Shown here: piece by piece, positions 1 to 13,793 of the stretch
Position numbering within the stretch: the stretch's first letter is position 1
How the letters are laid out: every line of letters starts with the position of its first letter
DNA from: Gadus chalcogrammus
Taxonomy: Eukaryota; Chordata; Actinopteri; Gadiformes; Gadidae
Length of the DNA: 64,000 nucleotides
Assembly: GCF_026213295.1 (NCBI RefSeq)
Contig: NC_079427.1
Coordinates: 32,429,200 to 32,493,199, forward strand
Direction: 5' to 3'
Program-made: the position numbers and the translations under genes
The notes under the pieces: model-generated
The model's input: the letters and a program-made list of their open reading frames with translations, nothing else
Told to the model about the DNA's origin: nothing
Database searches by the model: none

Positions 1-3000
1 CAATTTGGCAAAGGCGAGAATATGCATGTGTACGTTTTTCAAATGAAAATTGTCTCAAAATCTATACAGAAAATCACAATGTTCCTTGTGTACAAGTAGT
101 CGCACACCTTAATATGGTCATATCAGGTCAGTGCCTGAACTTATGTGGAAGTCGGTCTATAGCTCACTTCAAGTGCTGACAAATGCAATTTTCAAAGGCG
201 AGAATATGCATGTGTACGTTTTCAAATGAAATTTCTCAAAATCTCTACAGTAAAATCAAATGGTTCCTTGTGTAAAAGTATCAAACATTAGTATGTCATA
301 TCAGTCAGTGCCTGAACTTATGTAAATTCGGTCATAGCTCACTTCAAGTGCTGACATATGCAATTTTGCAAAGGCGAGAATATGCATTGTACGTTTTTCA
401 AATGAAAATTTCTCAAAATCTATACAGTAAAATCACATAGTTCATTGTGCACAAGTATCAGCACACCGGTTAATATGTCATATGTCAGTGCCTGAACTTA
501 TGTGAAATTCTCTATCTCACTTCAAAGTGCTGACATAATGCAATTTTGCAATGGCGAGAATATGCATGTGTACGTTTTTCAAATGAAATTTCTCAGAATC
601 TATACAAAATCACATAGTTCCTTGTGTACAAGTAGTCAGCACACCGGTTCATATCAGTCAGTGCCTGAACTTATGTGAAATTCGTCTATAGCTCACTTCA
701 AGTGCTGACATAATGCATTTGCAAAGGCGAGAAATGCATGTGTACGTTTTTCAAATGAATTTTCTCAAAATCTATACAGTAAAATCACATAGTTCCTTGT
801 GACAAGTAGTCATCACACCGGTTATATGGTCATATCAGTCCGTGCCTGAACTTATTGAAAATTCGGTCTATAGCTCACTTCAAGTGCTGACAGAATGCAA
901 TTTGCAAAGGCGAAATATGCATGTTACGTTTTTCAAAATTTTCTCAAATCTATACAGTAAAATCACATTAGTCCTTGTGTAAAGTAGTCAGCACACCGTT
1001 TAATATGGTCATATCATTCAGTGCCTGAACTTATGTGAAATTCGGGTCTATAGCTCACTTCAAAGTGCTGACAATGCAATTTGCAAAGGCGAGAATGCAT
1101 GTGTACGATTTTTCAAATGAAATTTTCTCAAAATCTCATACAGTAAAATCACATAGTTCCTGTGTAAAAGTAGTCAGCACACCGGTTATATGGTCATATC
1201 AGTCAGTGCCTGAACTTATGTGAAATTCGTCTATAGCTCACTTCAAAGTGCTGACATATGCAATTTTGCAAAGGCGAAAATATGCATGTACGTTTTTCAA
1301 ATGAAAATTTCTCAAAACTATACAGTAAAATCACATAGTTCCCCTTGTCTACAAGTAGTCAGCACACACCGGTTAATATGGTCATATCAGTCAGTGCCTG
1401 ACTTGTGGAAATTCGGTTCTATGCTACTTCAAAGTGCTGACATAATGCAATTTGCAAAGGCGAGAATATGCATGTGTACGTTTTCAAATGAATTTCTCAA
1501 AATCCATCTAGTAAAAATCACATAGTTTTCCTTGTGTAAAGTATCAGCACAACGTTAATATGTAATCATAGTCATTGTGCCTGAACTTATTGTGAAATTC
1601 GGGTCTATAGCTCACTTCAAGTGCTGACAATGCAATTTGCAAAGGCGAGAATATGCATGTGTACGTTTTTCAAATGAAAATTTCTCAAAATCTATACAGT
1701 AAAATCACATAGTTCCTTGTGTACAAGTAGTCAGCACACCGTATTTAATATGGTCATAATCAGTCAGTGCCTGAAACTTATGTGAAATTCGGTCTCTAGC
1801 TCACTTCAAAGTGCTGACATAATGCAATTTTGCAAACGGCGAGAATATGCATGTGTACGTTTTTCAAATGAAAATTCTCACAATCTATACAAAAAATCAA
1901 ATGGGTCCTTGTTGTACAAGTAGTCAGCACAGTTAATATGGTCATATCATCAGTGCCTAACTTATGTGAAATGGTCATAGCTCACTTCAAAGTGCTGACA
2001 TAATGCAATTTTTTGCAAAGGCAGAATATGCATGTGTACGTTTTTCAAATGAAATTTTCTCAAAATCTATACAGTACAATCACATAGTTCTTGTGTACAA
2101 GTAGTCACACACCGGTTAATATGGTCATATCAGTCAGTGCCTGACTTATTGTGAAATTCGGTCTATAGCTCACTTCAAAGTGCTGACATATGCAATTGCA
2201 AAGGCGAGAATATGCATGTGTACGATTTTCAAATGATTTTCTCAAAATCTATACAGTAAAATCACATAGTTCCTTGTGTAAATAGTACAGCACACCGGTT
2301 TATATGGTCATATCAGTCAGTGCCTGAACTTATGTGAAATTCGGTCTATAGCTCCTCAAGTGCTGACAATGCAATTTTCAAAGGCGAGAATATGCATGTG
2401 TACGTTTTCAATGAAAATTTCTCAAAATCTCTACAGTAAAATCACATAGTTCCTTGTGCACAAGTAGTCAGCACAACCGGTTAATATGGTCATATCAGTT
2501 CAGTGCCTGAACTTATGTGAAATTCGGTCTATAGCTCACTTCAAAGTGCTTACATAAATGCAATTTGCAAAGGCGAGAATATGCATGTGTAATTTCAAAT
2601 GAAAATTTCCTCAAAATCTATACAGTAAAATCAATGGTTCCTTGTGTACAGTAGTCGTACACAGTTAGTATGGTCATTCACTGTGCCTGACTTATGTGGA
2701 AATTCGGTCTATAGCTCACTTCAAGTGCTGACATAATGCAATTTTGCAAAGGCGAGAATATCATGTGTACGTTTTTCAAATGAAATTTCTCTCAAAATCT
2801 ATACAGTAAAATCACATAGTTCCTTGTGTGAAGTAGTCAGCACACCGGTTAATATGGTCATATCAGTCAGTGCCTGAACTTATGTGAAATGGGTCTATAG
2901 CTCACTTCAAAGTGCTGACATATGCAATTTTGCAAAGGCGGGAATATAGGTGTACGTTTTTCAAATGAAAATTTCTCAAATCTATACAGTAAAATGTAAA

Positions 3001-6000
3001 ATCACATAGTTCCTTGTGCACAAGTAGTGCACACCGGTTAATATGGTCATATCAGTCAGTGCCTGACTTATGTGAAATTCGGTCTATACTCACTTCAAAG
3101 TGCTGACATAATGCAATTTGCAAAGGCGAGAATATGCATGTGTACGTTTTTCAAATGAAATTTTCTCAAAATCTATACAGTAAAATCACATAGTTCCTTG
3201 TTTACAAGTAGTCAGCACACCGTTATATATTGGTCATATCAGTCAGTGCCTGAACTTTATTTGAAATTCGGTCTATAGCTCACTTCAAAGTGCTGACATA
3301 ATGCAATTTTCAAAGGCGGAAATATGCATGTGTACGTTTTTCAAATGAAAATTCTCCAAATCTCTATACAGTAAAAATCACATAGTTCATTGTGCCAAGT
3401 AGTCACACACCGGTTAATATGGTCATATCAGTCATGTGCCTGAACTTATTGAAATTCGGTCTATAGCTCACTTCAAAGTGCTGACAAATGCAATTTGCAA
3501 AGGCGAGAATATGCAGTGTACGGTTTTCAATGAAATTTCTCAAAATCTATACAGTAAAATCACATAGTTCCTTGTGTACAAGTAGTCACACCGGTTAATA
3601 TGGTCATATCAGTCAGTGCCTGAACTTATGTGAAATCGGTGCTCCTAGCTAAGCTCACCAAGTGCTGACATAGCAATTTTGCAAAGGCAGAAGAATAGTG
3701 TCGAGTTTTTCAAATGAAAATTCTCAAAATCCTATACGTAATCACATAGTTCCTTGTACAAGTAGTCAGCACACGTTAATATGGGTCCATATCAGTCCGT
3801 GCCTGAACTTATTGAAATTCGTCCTATAGCTCACTTCAAAGTGCTGACATAATGCAATTTGCAAAGGCGAGAATATGCATGTGTACGTTTTTCAAATTAA
3901 AATTCTCAAATCTATACAGTAAAATCACATAAGTTCCTTGTGTACAAGTAGTCAGCACACCGGTTAATATGTCATATCACTCAGTGCCTGAACTATGTGA
4001 AATTTGGTCTATAGCTCACTTCAAAGTGCTGACATAATGCAATTTTGCAAGGCGAGAATATGCATTTTACGTTTTTCAAATGAAAATTTCTCAAAATCTA
4101 TACAGTAAATCACATAGTTCCTTGTGTACAAGTAGTCACGCACACGGTTAATATGGTCATATCAGTCAGTGCCTGAACTTTGTGAAATTGGTCTATAGCT
4201 CACTTTCAAAGTGCTGACATAATGCCATTTGCAAAGGCGAGAATATGCATGTGTACGTTTTTCAAATGAATTTCTCAAATCTATACAGTAAATCACATAG
4301 TTCCTTGTGTACAAGTAGTCAGCACACCGGTTAATATGTCAATCCGTCAGTCCTGAACTTATGTGAAATTCGGTCTATAGCTCACGTTCAAAGTGCTGAC
4401 ATAATGCAATTTTGCAAAGGCGAGAATATGCATGTGTACGTTTTTCAAATGAAAATTTCTCAAATCTATACAGTAAAATCACATAGTTCCTTGTACAAGT
4501 AGTCAGCACACCGTTTAATATGGTCATATCAGTCAGTGCCTGAACTGATGTGGAAATTCGTCTATAGCTCACTTCAAAGTGCTGACATATGCAATTTTGC
4601 AAAGGCGAGAATATGCAGTGTAACTTTTTTCAAATGAATTTCTCAAATCTATACAGTAAAATCACATAGTTCCTTGTGTACAAGTAGTCAGCAACACGGT
4701 TAATGGTCATATCAGTCATTGCTGAACTTATGTGAAATTCGGTCTATAGCTCACGTTCAAGTGCTGCATTAATGCAATTTTTGCAAAGGCGAGAATCATG
4801 TACGTTTTTCAAATGAAAATTTCTCAAAATCTATACAGTAAATCACATAGTTCATTGTGCACAAGTCAGCACACCGTTAATATAGTCATATCAGTCAGTG
4901 CCTGAACTTATGGAAATTCGGTCTAGACTCACTTCAAGTGCTGACATAAGCAATTTTGCAATGGCGAGAATATGCATTGTACGTTTTTCAAAAGAAAATT
5001 TTCTCATAATCTATACAGTAAATCACATAGTTCCTGTGTACAGTAGTCAGCACACCGTTAATATGGTCATATCATCAGTTGCCTGAACTTATGTGAATTG
5101 GTCTATAGCTCACTTCAAGTGCTGACATAATGGCAATTTTGCAAGGCGAGAAGCACGTGTAACGTTTGTTCAAATTGAATTTTCTCAGATCTAACAGTAA
5201 AATCACATAGTTCCTTGTGTACAGTAGTCAGCACACCGGTTATATGTCATATCAGTCAGTGCCCGACTTATGTAAATTGTGGCTATGAGCTCACTTCAAA
5301 GTGCTGACAATGCAATTTGCAAAGCGAAATGCATGTGTACGTTATTTTCAATGGAATTTTCAAATCTATACAGTAAAATCACATAGTTTCCTTGTGTACA
5401 GAGTCAGCACACCTTAAATGGTCATATCAGTCATGCCTGAATTTTGAATTTGGTCCTATAGCTCACTTCAAGTGCTGACATAATGCAATTTGCAAAGGCA
5501 ATATGCATGGTGTACGATTTCAAATGGAAATTTTCTCAAAATCTCAATCATACAGTAAATCACATAGTTCCTTTGTAAAAGTATCATCACACACGGTTAA
5601 TATGTCATAGCCGTCAGGTGCCTGACTTAGTGAAATTCGGTCTATAGCTCACTTCAAAGTGCTGACATAATGCAATTTTGCAAAGGCGAGATATGCATGT
5701 GTACGTTTTCAATGAAATTTCTCAAAATCTTACGTAAAATCAAATGGTTTCCTTGTCGTACAAGTTAGTCGGTACCAGTTAGTATGGTCATATCAGTCAG
5801 TGCCTGAACTTATGTGAAATTCGGTCTATAGCTCACTTCAGAGTGCTGACATAATGCAAATTTTGCAAAGGCGAGAATATGCATGTGTACGTTTTTCAAA
5901 TGAAAATTTCTCAAAATCTATACAGTAAAATCACATAGTTCATTGTGCACAAGTAGTCAGCACACCGGTTAATATAGTCCATATCAGTCAGTGCCTGAAC

Positions 6001-9000
6001 TTATGTGAAATTCGGTCTATAGCTCACTTCAAAGTGCTGACATAATGCAATTTTGCAATGGCGAGAATATGCATGTGTACGTTTTTCAAATGAACATTTC
6101 TCAGAATCTATACAGTAAAATCACATAATTCCTTGTGTACAAGTAGTCAGCACACCGGTTAATATGGTCATATCAGTCAGTGCCTGAACTTATGTGAAAT
6201 TTGGTCTATAGCTCACTTCAAAGTGCTGACATAATGCAATTTTGCAAAGGCGAGAATATGCATGTGTACGTTTTTCAAATGGAATTTTCTCAAAATCTAT
6301 ACAGTAAAATCACATAGTTCCTTGTGTACAATTAGTCAGCACACCGGTTAATATGGTCATATCAGTCAGTGCCTGAACTTATTTGAAATTTGGTCTATAG
6401 CTCACTTCAAAGTGCTGACATAATGCAATTTGCAAAGGCGAGAATATGCATGTGTACGATTTTTAAATGAAATTTTCTCAAAATCTCAATCTATACAGTA
6501 AAATCACATAGTTCCTTGTGTAAAAGTAGTCAGCACACCGGTTAATATGGTCATATCAGTCAGTGCCTGAACTTATGTGAAATTCGGTCTATAGCTCACT
6601 TCAAAGTGCTGACAATGCAATTTGCAAAGGCGAGAATATGCATGTGTACGTTTTTCAAATGAAAATTTCTCAAAATCTATACAGTAAAATCACATAGTTC
6701 CTTGTGCACAAGTAGTCAGCACACCGGTTAATATGGTCATATCAGTCAGTGCCTGAACTTATGTGGAATTCGGTTCTATAGCTCACTTCAAAGTGCTGAC
6801 ATAATGCAATTTTGCAAAGGCGAGAATATGCATGTGTACGTTTTTCAAATGAAAATTTCTCAAAATCTATACAGTAAAATCAAATGGTTCCTTGTGTACA
6901 AGTAGTCGGTCACAACAGTTAGTATGGTCATATCAGTCAGTGCCTGAACTTATGTGAAATTCGGTCTATAGCTCACTTCAGAGTGCTGACATAATGCAAT
7001 TTTTGCAAAGGCGAGGAATATGCATGTGTACGTTTTTCAAATGAAAATTTCTCAAAATCTATACAGTAAAATCACATAGTTCATTGTGCACAAGTAGTCA
7101 GCACACCGGTTAATATAGTCATATCAGTCAGTGCCTGAACTTATGTGAAATTCGGTCTATAGCTCACTTCAAAGTGCTGACATAATGCAATTTTGCAATG
7201 GCGAGGAATATGCATGTGTACGTTTTTCAAATGAAAATTTCTCAGAATCTATACAGTAAAATCACATAGTTCCTTGTGTACAAGTAGTCAGCACACCGGT
7301 TAATATGGTCATATCAGTCAGTGCCTGAACTTATTTGAAATTTGGTCTATAGCTCACTTCAAAGTGCCTGACATAATGCAATTTTGCAAAGGCGAGAATA
7401 TGCATGTGTACGTTTTTCAAATGAAATTTTCTCAAAATCTATACAGTAAAATCACATAGTTCCTTGTGTACAAGTAGTCAGCACACCGTTTAATATGGTC
7501 ATATCAGTCAGTGCCTGAACTTATTTGAAATTCGGTCTATAGCTCACTTCAAAGTGCTGACATAATGCAATTTGCAAAGGCGAGGAATATGCATGTGTAC
7601 GATTTTCAAATGAAATTTTCTCAAAATCTCAATCTATACAGTAAAATCACATAGTTCCTTGTGTTAAAAGTAGTCAGCACACCGGTTAATATGGTCATAT
7701 CAGTCAGTGCCTGAAACTTATTTGAAATTCGGTCTATAGCTCACTTCAAAGTGCTGACAATGCAATTGCAAAGGCGAGAATATGCATGTGTACGTTTTTC
7801 AAATGAAAATTTCTCAAAATCTATACAGTAAAATCACATAGTTCCTTGTGCACAAGTAGTCAGCACACCGGTTAATATGGTCATATCAGTCAGTGCCTGA
7901 ACTTATGTGGAATTCGGTCTATAGCTCACTTCAAAGTGCTGACATAATGCAATTTTGCAAAGGCGAGAATATGCATGTGTACGTTTTTCAAATGAAAATT
8001 TCTCAAAATCTATACAGTAAAATCAAATGGTTCCTTGTGTACAAGTAGTCGGTACAACAGTTAGTATGGTCATATCAGTCAGTGCCTGAACTTATGTGAA
8101 ATTCGGTCTATAGCTCACTTCAGAGTGCTGACATAATGCAATTTTGCAAAGGCGAGAATATGCATGTGTACGTTTTTCAATGAAAATTTCTCAAAATCTA
8201 TACAGTAAAATCACATAGTTCATTGTGCACAAGTAGTCAGCACACCGGTTAATATAGTCATATCAGTCAGTGCCTGAACTTATGTGAAATTCGGTCTATA
8301 GCTCACTTCAAAGTGCTGACATAATGCAATTTTGCAATGGCGAGAATATGCATGTGTACGTTTTTCAAATGAACATTTCTCAGAATCTATACAGTAAAAT
8401 CACATAGTTCCTTGTGTACAAGTAGTCAGCACACCGGTTAATATGGTCATATCAGTCAGTGCCTGAACTTATGTGAAATTTGGTCTATAGCTCACTTCAA
8501 AGTGCTGACATAATGCAATTTTGCAAAGGCGAGAATATGCATGTGTACGTTTTTCAAATGGAATTTTCTCAAAATCTATACAGTAAAATCACATAGTTCC
8601 TTGTGTACAAGTAGTCAGCACACCGGTTAATATGGTCATATCAGTCAGTGCCTGAACTTATTTGAAATTTGGTCTATAGCTCACTTCAAAGTGCTGACAT
8701 AATGCAATTTGCAAGGCGAGAATATGCATGTGTACGATTTTCAAATGAAATTTTCTCAAAATCTCAATCTATACAGTAAAATCACATAGTTCCTTGTGTA
8801 AAAGTAGTCAGCACACCGGTTAATATGGTCATATCAGTCAGTGCCTGAACTTATTTGAAATTCGGTCTATAGCTCACTTCAAAGTGCTGACAATGCAATT
8901 TGCAAAGGCGAGAATATGCATGTGTACGTTTTTCAAATGAAAATTTCTCAAAATCTATACAGTAAAATCACATAGTTCCTTGTGCACAAGTAGTCAGCAC

Positions 9001-12000
9001 ACCGGTTAATATGGTCATATCAGTCAGTGCCTGAACTTATGTGGAATTCGGTCTATAGCTCACTTCAAAGTGCGACATAATGCAATTTTGCAAAGGCGAG
9101 AATATGCATGTGTACGTTTTCAAATGAAAATTTCTCAAATCTATACAGTAAAATCAAATGGTTCCTTGTGTACAAGTAGTCGGTACAACAGTTAGTATGG
9201 TCATATCAGTCAGTGCCTGAACTTATGTGAAATTCGGTCTATAGGCTCACTTCAGAGTGCTGACATAATGCAATTTTGCAAAGGCGAGAATATGCATGTG
9301 TACGTTTTTCAAATGAAATTTCTCAAAATCTATACAGTAAAATCACATAGTTCATTGTGCACAAGTAGTCAGCACACCGGTTAATATAGTCATATCAGTC
9401 AGTGCCTGAACTTATGTGAAATTCGGTCTATAGCTCACTTCAAAGTGCTGACATAATGCAATTTTGCAAATGGCGAGAATATGCATGTGTAAGTTTTTCA
9501 AATGAACATTTCTCAGAATCTATACAGTAAAATCACATAGTTCCTTGTGTACAAGTAGTCAGCACACCGGTTAATATGGTCATATCAGTCAGTGCCTGAA
9601 CTTATGTGAAATTTGGTCTATAGCTCACTTCAAAGTGCTGACATAATGCAATTTTGCAAAGGCGAGAATATGCATGTGTACGTTTTTCAAATGGAATTTT
9701 CTCAAAATCTATACAGTAAAATCACATAGTTCCTTGTGTACAAGTAGTCAGCACACCGGTTAATATGGTCATATCAGTCAGTGCCTGAACTTATTTGAAA
9801 TTTGGTCTATAGCTCACTTCAAAGTGCTGACATAATGCAATTTGCAAAGGCGAGAATATGCATGTGTACGATTTTCAAATGAAATTTTCTCAAAATCTCA
9901 ATCTATACAGTAAATCACATAGTTCCTTGTGTAAAAGTAGTCAGCACACCGGTTAATATGGTCATATCAGTCAGTGCCTGAACTTATGTGAAATTCGGTC
10001 TATAGCTCACTTCAAAGTGCTGACAATGCAATTTGCAAAGGCGAGAATATGCATGTGTACGTTTTTCAAATGAAAATTTCTCAAAATCTATACAGTAAAA
10101 TCACATAGTTCCTTGTGCACAAGTAGTCAGCACACCGGTTAATATGGTCATATCAGTCAGTGCCTGAACTTATGTGGAATTCGGTCTATAGCTCACTTCA
10201 AAGTGCTGACATAATGCAATTTTGCAAAGGCGAGAATATGCATGTGTACGTTTTTCAAATGAAAATTTCTCAAAATCTATACAGTAAAATCAAATGGTTC
10301 CTTGTGTACAAGTAGTCGGTACAACAGTTAGTATGGTCATATCAGTCAGTGCCTGAACTTATGTGAAATTCGGTCTATAGCTCACTTCAGAGTGCTGACA
10401 TAATGCAATTTTGCAAAGGCGAGAATATGCATGTGTACGTTTTTCAAATGAAAATTTCTCAAAATCTATACAGTAAAATCACATAGTTCATTGTGCACAA
10501 GTAGTCAGCACACCGGTTAATATAGTCATATCAGTCAGTGCCTGAACTTATGTGAAATTCGGTCTATAGCTCACTTCAAAGTGCTGACATAATGCAATTT
10601 TGCAATGGCGAGAATATGCATGTGTACGTTTTTCAAATGAAAATTTCTCAGAATCTATACAGTAAAATCACATAGTTCCTTGTGTACAAGTAGTCAGCAC
10701 ACCGGTTAATATGGTCATATCAGTCCAGTGCCTGAACTTATGTGAAATTTGGTCTATAGCTCACTTCAAAGTGCTGACATAATGCAATTTTGCAAAGGCG
10801 AGAATATGCATGTGTACGTTTTTCAAATGGAATTTTCTCAAAATCTATACAGTAAAATCACATAGTTCCTTGTGTACAAGTAGTCAGCACACCGGTTAAT
10901 ATGGTCATATCAGTCAGTGCCTGAACTTATTTGAAATTCGGTCTATAGCTCACTTCAAAGTGCTGACATAATGCAATTTGCCAAGGCGAGAATATGCATG
11001 TGTACGATTTTCAAATGAATTTTCTCAAAATCTCAATCTATAACAGTAAAATCACATAGTTCCTTGTGTAAAAGTAGTCAGCACACCGGTTAATATGGTC
11101 ATATCAGTCAGTGCCTGAACTTATTTGAAATTCGGTCTATAGCTCACTTCAAAGTGCTGACAATGCAATTTGCAAAGGCGAGAATATGCATGTGTACGTT
11201 TTTCAAATGAAAATTTCTCAAAATCTATACAGTAAAATCACATAGTTCCTTGTGCACAAGTAGTCAGCACACCGGTTAATATGGTCATATCAGTCAGTGC
11301 CTGAACTTATGTGGAATTCGGTCTATAGCTCACTTCAAAGTGCTGACATAATGCAATTTTGCAAAGGCGAGAATATGCATGTGTACGTTTTTCAAATGAA
11401 AATTTCTCAAAATCTATACAGTAAAATCAAATGGTTCCTTGTGTACAAGTAGTCGGTACAACAGTTAGTATGGTCATATCAGTCAGTGCCTGAACTTATG
11501 TGAAATTCGGTCTATAGCTCACTTCAGAGTGCTGACATAATGCAATTTTGCAAAGGCGAGAATATGCATGTGTACGTTTTTCAAATGAAAATTTCTCAAA
11601 ATCTATACAGTAAAATCACATAGTTCATTGTGCACAAGTAGTCAGCACACCGGTTAATATAGTCATATCAGTCAGTGCCTGAACTTATGTGAAATTCGGT
11701 CTATAGCTCACTTCAAAGTGCTGACATAATGCAATTTTGCAATGGCGAGAATATGCATGTGTACGTTTTTCAAATGAACATTTCTCAGAATCTATACAGT
11801 AAAATCACATAGTTCCTTGTGTACAAGTAGTCAGCACACCGGTTAATATGGTCATATCAGTCAGTGCCTGAACTTATGTGAAATTTGGTCTATAGCTCAC
11901 TTCAAAGTGCTGACATAATGCAATTTGCAAAGGCGAGAATATGCATGTGTACGTTTTTCAAATGGAATTTTCTCAAAATCTATACAGTAAAATCACATAG

Positions 12001-12498
12001 TTCCTTGTGTACAAGTAGTCAGCACACCGGTTAATATGGTCATATCAGTCAGTGCCTGAACTTATTTGAAATTCGGTCTATAGCTCACTTCAAAGTGCTG
12101 ACATAATGCAATTTGCAAAGGCGAGAATATGCATGTGTACGATTTTCAAATGAAATTTTCTCAAAATCTCAATCTATACAGTAAAATCACATAGTTCCTT
12201 GTGTAAAAGTAGTCAGCACACCGGTTAATATGGTCATATCAGTCAGTGCCTGAACTTATGTGAAATTCGGTCTATAGCTCACTTCAAAGTGCTGACAATG
12301 CAATTTGCAAAGGCGAGAATATGCATGTGTACGTTTTTCAAATGAAAATTTCTCAAAATCTATACAGTAAAATCACATAGTTCCTTGTGCACAAGTAGTC
12401 AGCACACCGGTTAATATGGTCATATCAGTCAGTGCCTGAACTTATGTGAAATTCGGTCTATAGCCCACTTCAAAGTGCTGACATAATGCAATTTGCAA
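1..12498 (+). repeat. ~189-bp satellite array, forward orientation
   Basis: Roughly 66 head-to-tail monomers of about 189 bp. Each contains landmarks such as GGCGAGAATATGCATGTGTA, CAGCACACCGGTTAATATGG and AAAGTGCTGACATAATGC. The sequence is AT-rich and has no conserved long reading frame; the short open frames inside it are by-products of the repeat. The array starts before the window and ends at 12498, where the monomer is cut within its TGCAATTTGCAA segment. From 1 to about 5770 the monomers carry many one-base gains and losses; after that they are nearly uniform. Monomer length is nucleosome-sized, as in many centromeric or pericentromeric satellites, but a centromeric role is inference only. 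Confidence 0.97.
5640..12498 (+). repeat. Six-monomer higher-order repeat (~1.14 kb) within the satellite
   Basis: Six monomer types recur in fixed order. A has CAAATGGTTCC and ACAACAGTTAGTATGG; B has CATTGTGCAC and ATATAGTCAT; C has GCAATGGCGAG and CTCAGAATC; D has ATGGAATTTTCTC; E has the insertion ATCTCAATCTATA; F has GTGCACAAG and GTGGAATTCGG. Type A markers lie at 5741, 6881, 8034, 9155, 10291 and 11428. Type E insertions lie at 6485, 7628, 8763, 9897, 11032 and 12168. Spacing is about 1121-1153 bp, i.e. six monomers. The first block seems to lack F, because an E marker near 5538 is followed by A at 5741. About six copies are present. Confidence 0.92.
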
Positions 12499-12815
12499 TC
12501 CCTGCCTAGAAACTCCTAGAATTCCCTGTCCCTGCCTAGAACTCCTTCCGCCCAGCGGACAACCTGCCTGTATGCTGTGACACACTATACACTAAACCAT
12601 CACCATAAACAAGTAGGCCTGTAGTGTAGAGTAGGTAAGTTTGAGCAAACTTTGCAATAGGAAAGATTTGCGAAAGAAGATCTCTGGCATATGATTGGGT
12701 GAAAAATGTTCAAAGCTATTGGCTTAGTAATTCAGAGGAGGAGCTAATTAGCGTATAACTGGAACGCATTCTGAACTTTCCTGAACGTTCTGGAACGCGC
12801 GCCGAAGTGCCTTAA
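12499..12815. other. Unassigned spacer between satellite and foldback element
   Basis: About 310 bp with no reading frame or recognised repeat apart from a short duplicated CCTGCCTAGAA motif near its start. It ends in the TTAA target site (12812-12815) of the next element. Confidence 0.5.
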
Positions 12816-13739
12816 AGGGGTAGTTCGGAATTTTGGACATAGGGCCTGATTCCCAAGTGAGCATTGGTATTCTATATCACTGGAGACAGTTTTCAACCCA
12901 TTTTATTCAGTCCTTCTAGTTGCGGAGTTCTCTCGTGCTAGGCTAGCGCAAGTGAACGGGAAAAGCTAGCCTGCTATTAAAAACAGTCTTACCCACTCCA
13001 CAGTACACCCGAGGTCAATCAATAATAACACAAGACTATAGATTTAAATGTCTGTTTATAGAATAATGTTAGAAATAAAACCAACCTTGCATTGCATTGC
13101 ATTTTGAGGGAATTGCTGGGTCTCAGCAGCAGTGTTATATTCCTGGTAGTAGGCTACGGCAGCGGCGGACTAAGTCTACATGTGACTCATGACTAAGTCC
13201 CACTCCCTGCAACAAAAGCATTCGTCCCCTGTTGGCATTTGAATACATTTTCTGCACTGGCACCACCAGTCTCCCGTTGTTCTGTCCCAGTTCTCTACTG
13301 CAGCTCCAGCGGGGACGGTCTCTAAAGACGCTCTTTCTCGTTCTGCCCTTTGAGCATCCATCTAGGTAACCAACCTAGGTATCAGTCCGCCGCTGCCGTA
13401 GCCTACTACCAGGAATATAACACTGCTGCTGAGACCCAGCAATTCCCTCAAAATGCAATGCAATGCAAGGTTGGTTTTATTTCTAACATTATTCTATAAA
13501 CAGACATTTAAATCTATAGTCTGGTGTTATTATTGATTGACCTCGGGTGTACTGTGGAGTGGGTAAGACTGTTTTTAATAGCAGGCTAGCTTTTCGCGTT
13601 CACTTGCGCTAGCCTAGCACGAGAGAACTCCGCAACTAGAAGGACTGAATAAAATGGGTTGAAAACTGTCTCCAGTGATATAGAATACCAATGCTCACTT
13701 GGGAATCAGGCCCTATGTCCAAAATTCCGAACTACCCCT
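12816..13739. mobile_element. TTAA-flanked foldback element with ~355-bp inverted arms
   Basis: The left arm (12816 to about 13170) and right arm (about 13385-13739) are near-perfect reverse complements, beginning AGGGGTAGTTCGG and ending in its complement. The element is flanked by TTAA at 12812-12815 and 13740-13743. A TTAA target duplication is the hallmark of the piggyBac and Kolobok superfamilies; AG-starting termini fit Kolobok better than the usual CCC start of piggyBac, but that is from memory. No transposase is present, so this is a non-autonomous copy. Its ~215-bp loop holds a minus-strand cysteine-rich coding remnant. It sits where the surrounding satellite changes orientation. Confidence 0.88.
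13176..13361 (-). pseudogene. P2X7 C-terminal-domain-like exon fragment in the foldback loop
   Basis: The minus strand is open for about 60 codons and encodes WCQCRKCIQMPTGDECFCC. This matches the W-C-x-C-x2-C ... P ... C-C pattern of the cytoplasmic zinc-binding 'ballast' domain of the P2X7 receptor. P2X7-like C-terminal domains without a receptor also occur in repeated genes of fish and invertebrates, so a transposon-derived version is more likely than a receptor gene. Only the cysteine core is present: no transmembrane segments, and no downstream exon within the element. The preceding residues are charged and contain EREREA-like runs. The frame lies entirely in the loop between the two inverted arms, so it is unlikely to be expressed as a complete protein. 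Confidence 0.5.
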
Positions 13740-13793
13740 TTAAGAACGCGTGCTGAGACGCATGCAGTGGCTTTCATGCGTGGTCATTACAAT

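Noticed and set aside
1..12498. CRISPR-like regular repeats
   Set aside because: Head-to-tail satellite monomers without spacers, in a eukaryotic context.
1..12498. CENP-B-box-like motif in the monomer (ATTCGGTCTATAGC)
   Set aside because: Shares only TTCG and one A with the CENP-B consensus; the CGGG half is absent.
13176..13361. A true P2X7 receptor gene
   Set aside because: No transmembrane or extracellular exons; the motif is confined to the loop of a foldback transposon.
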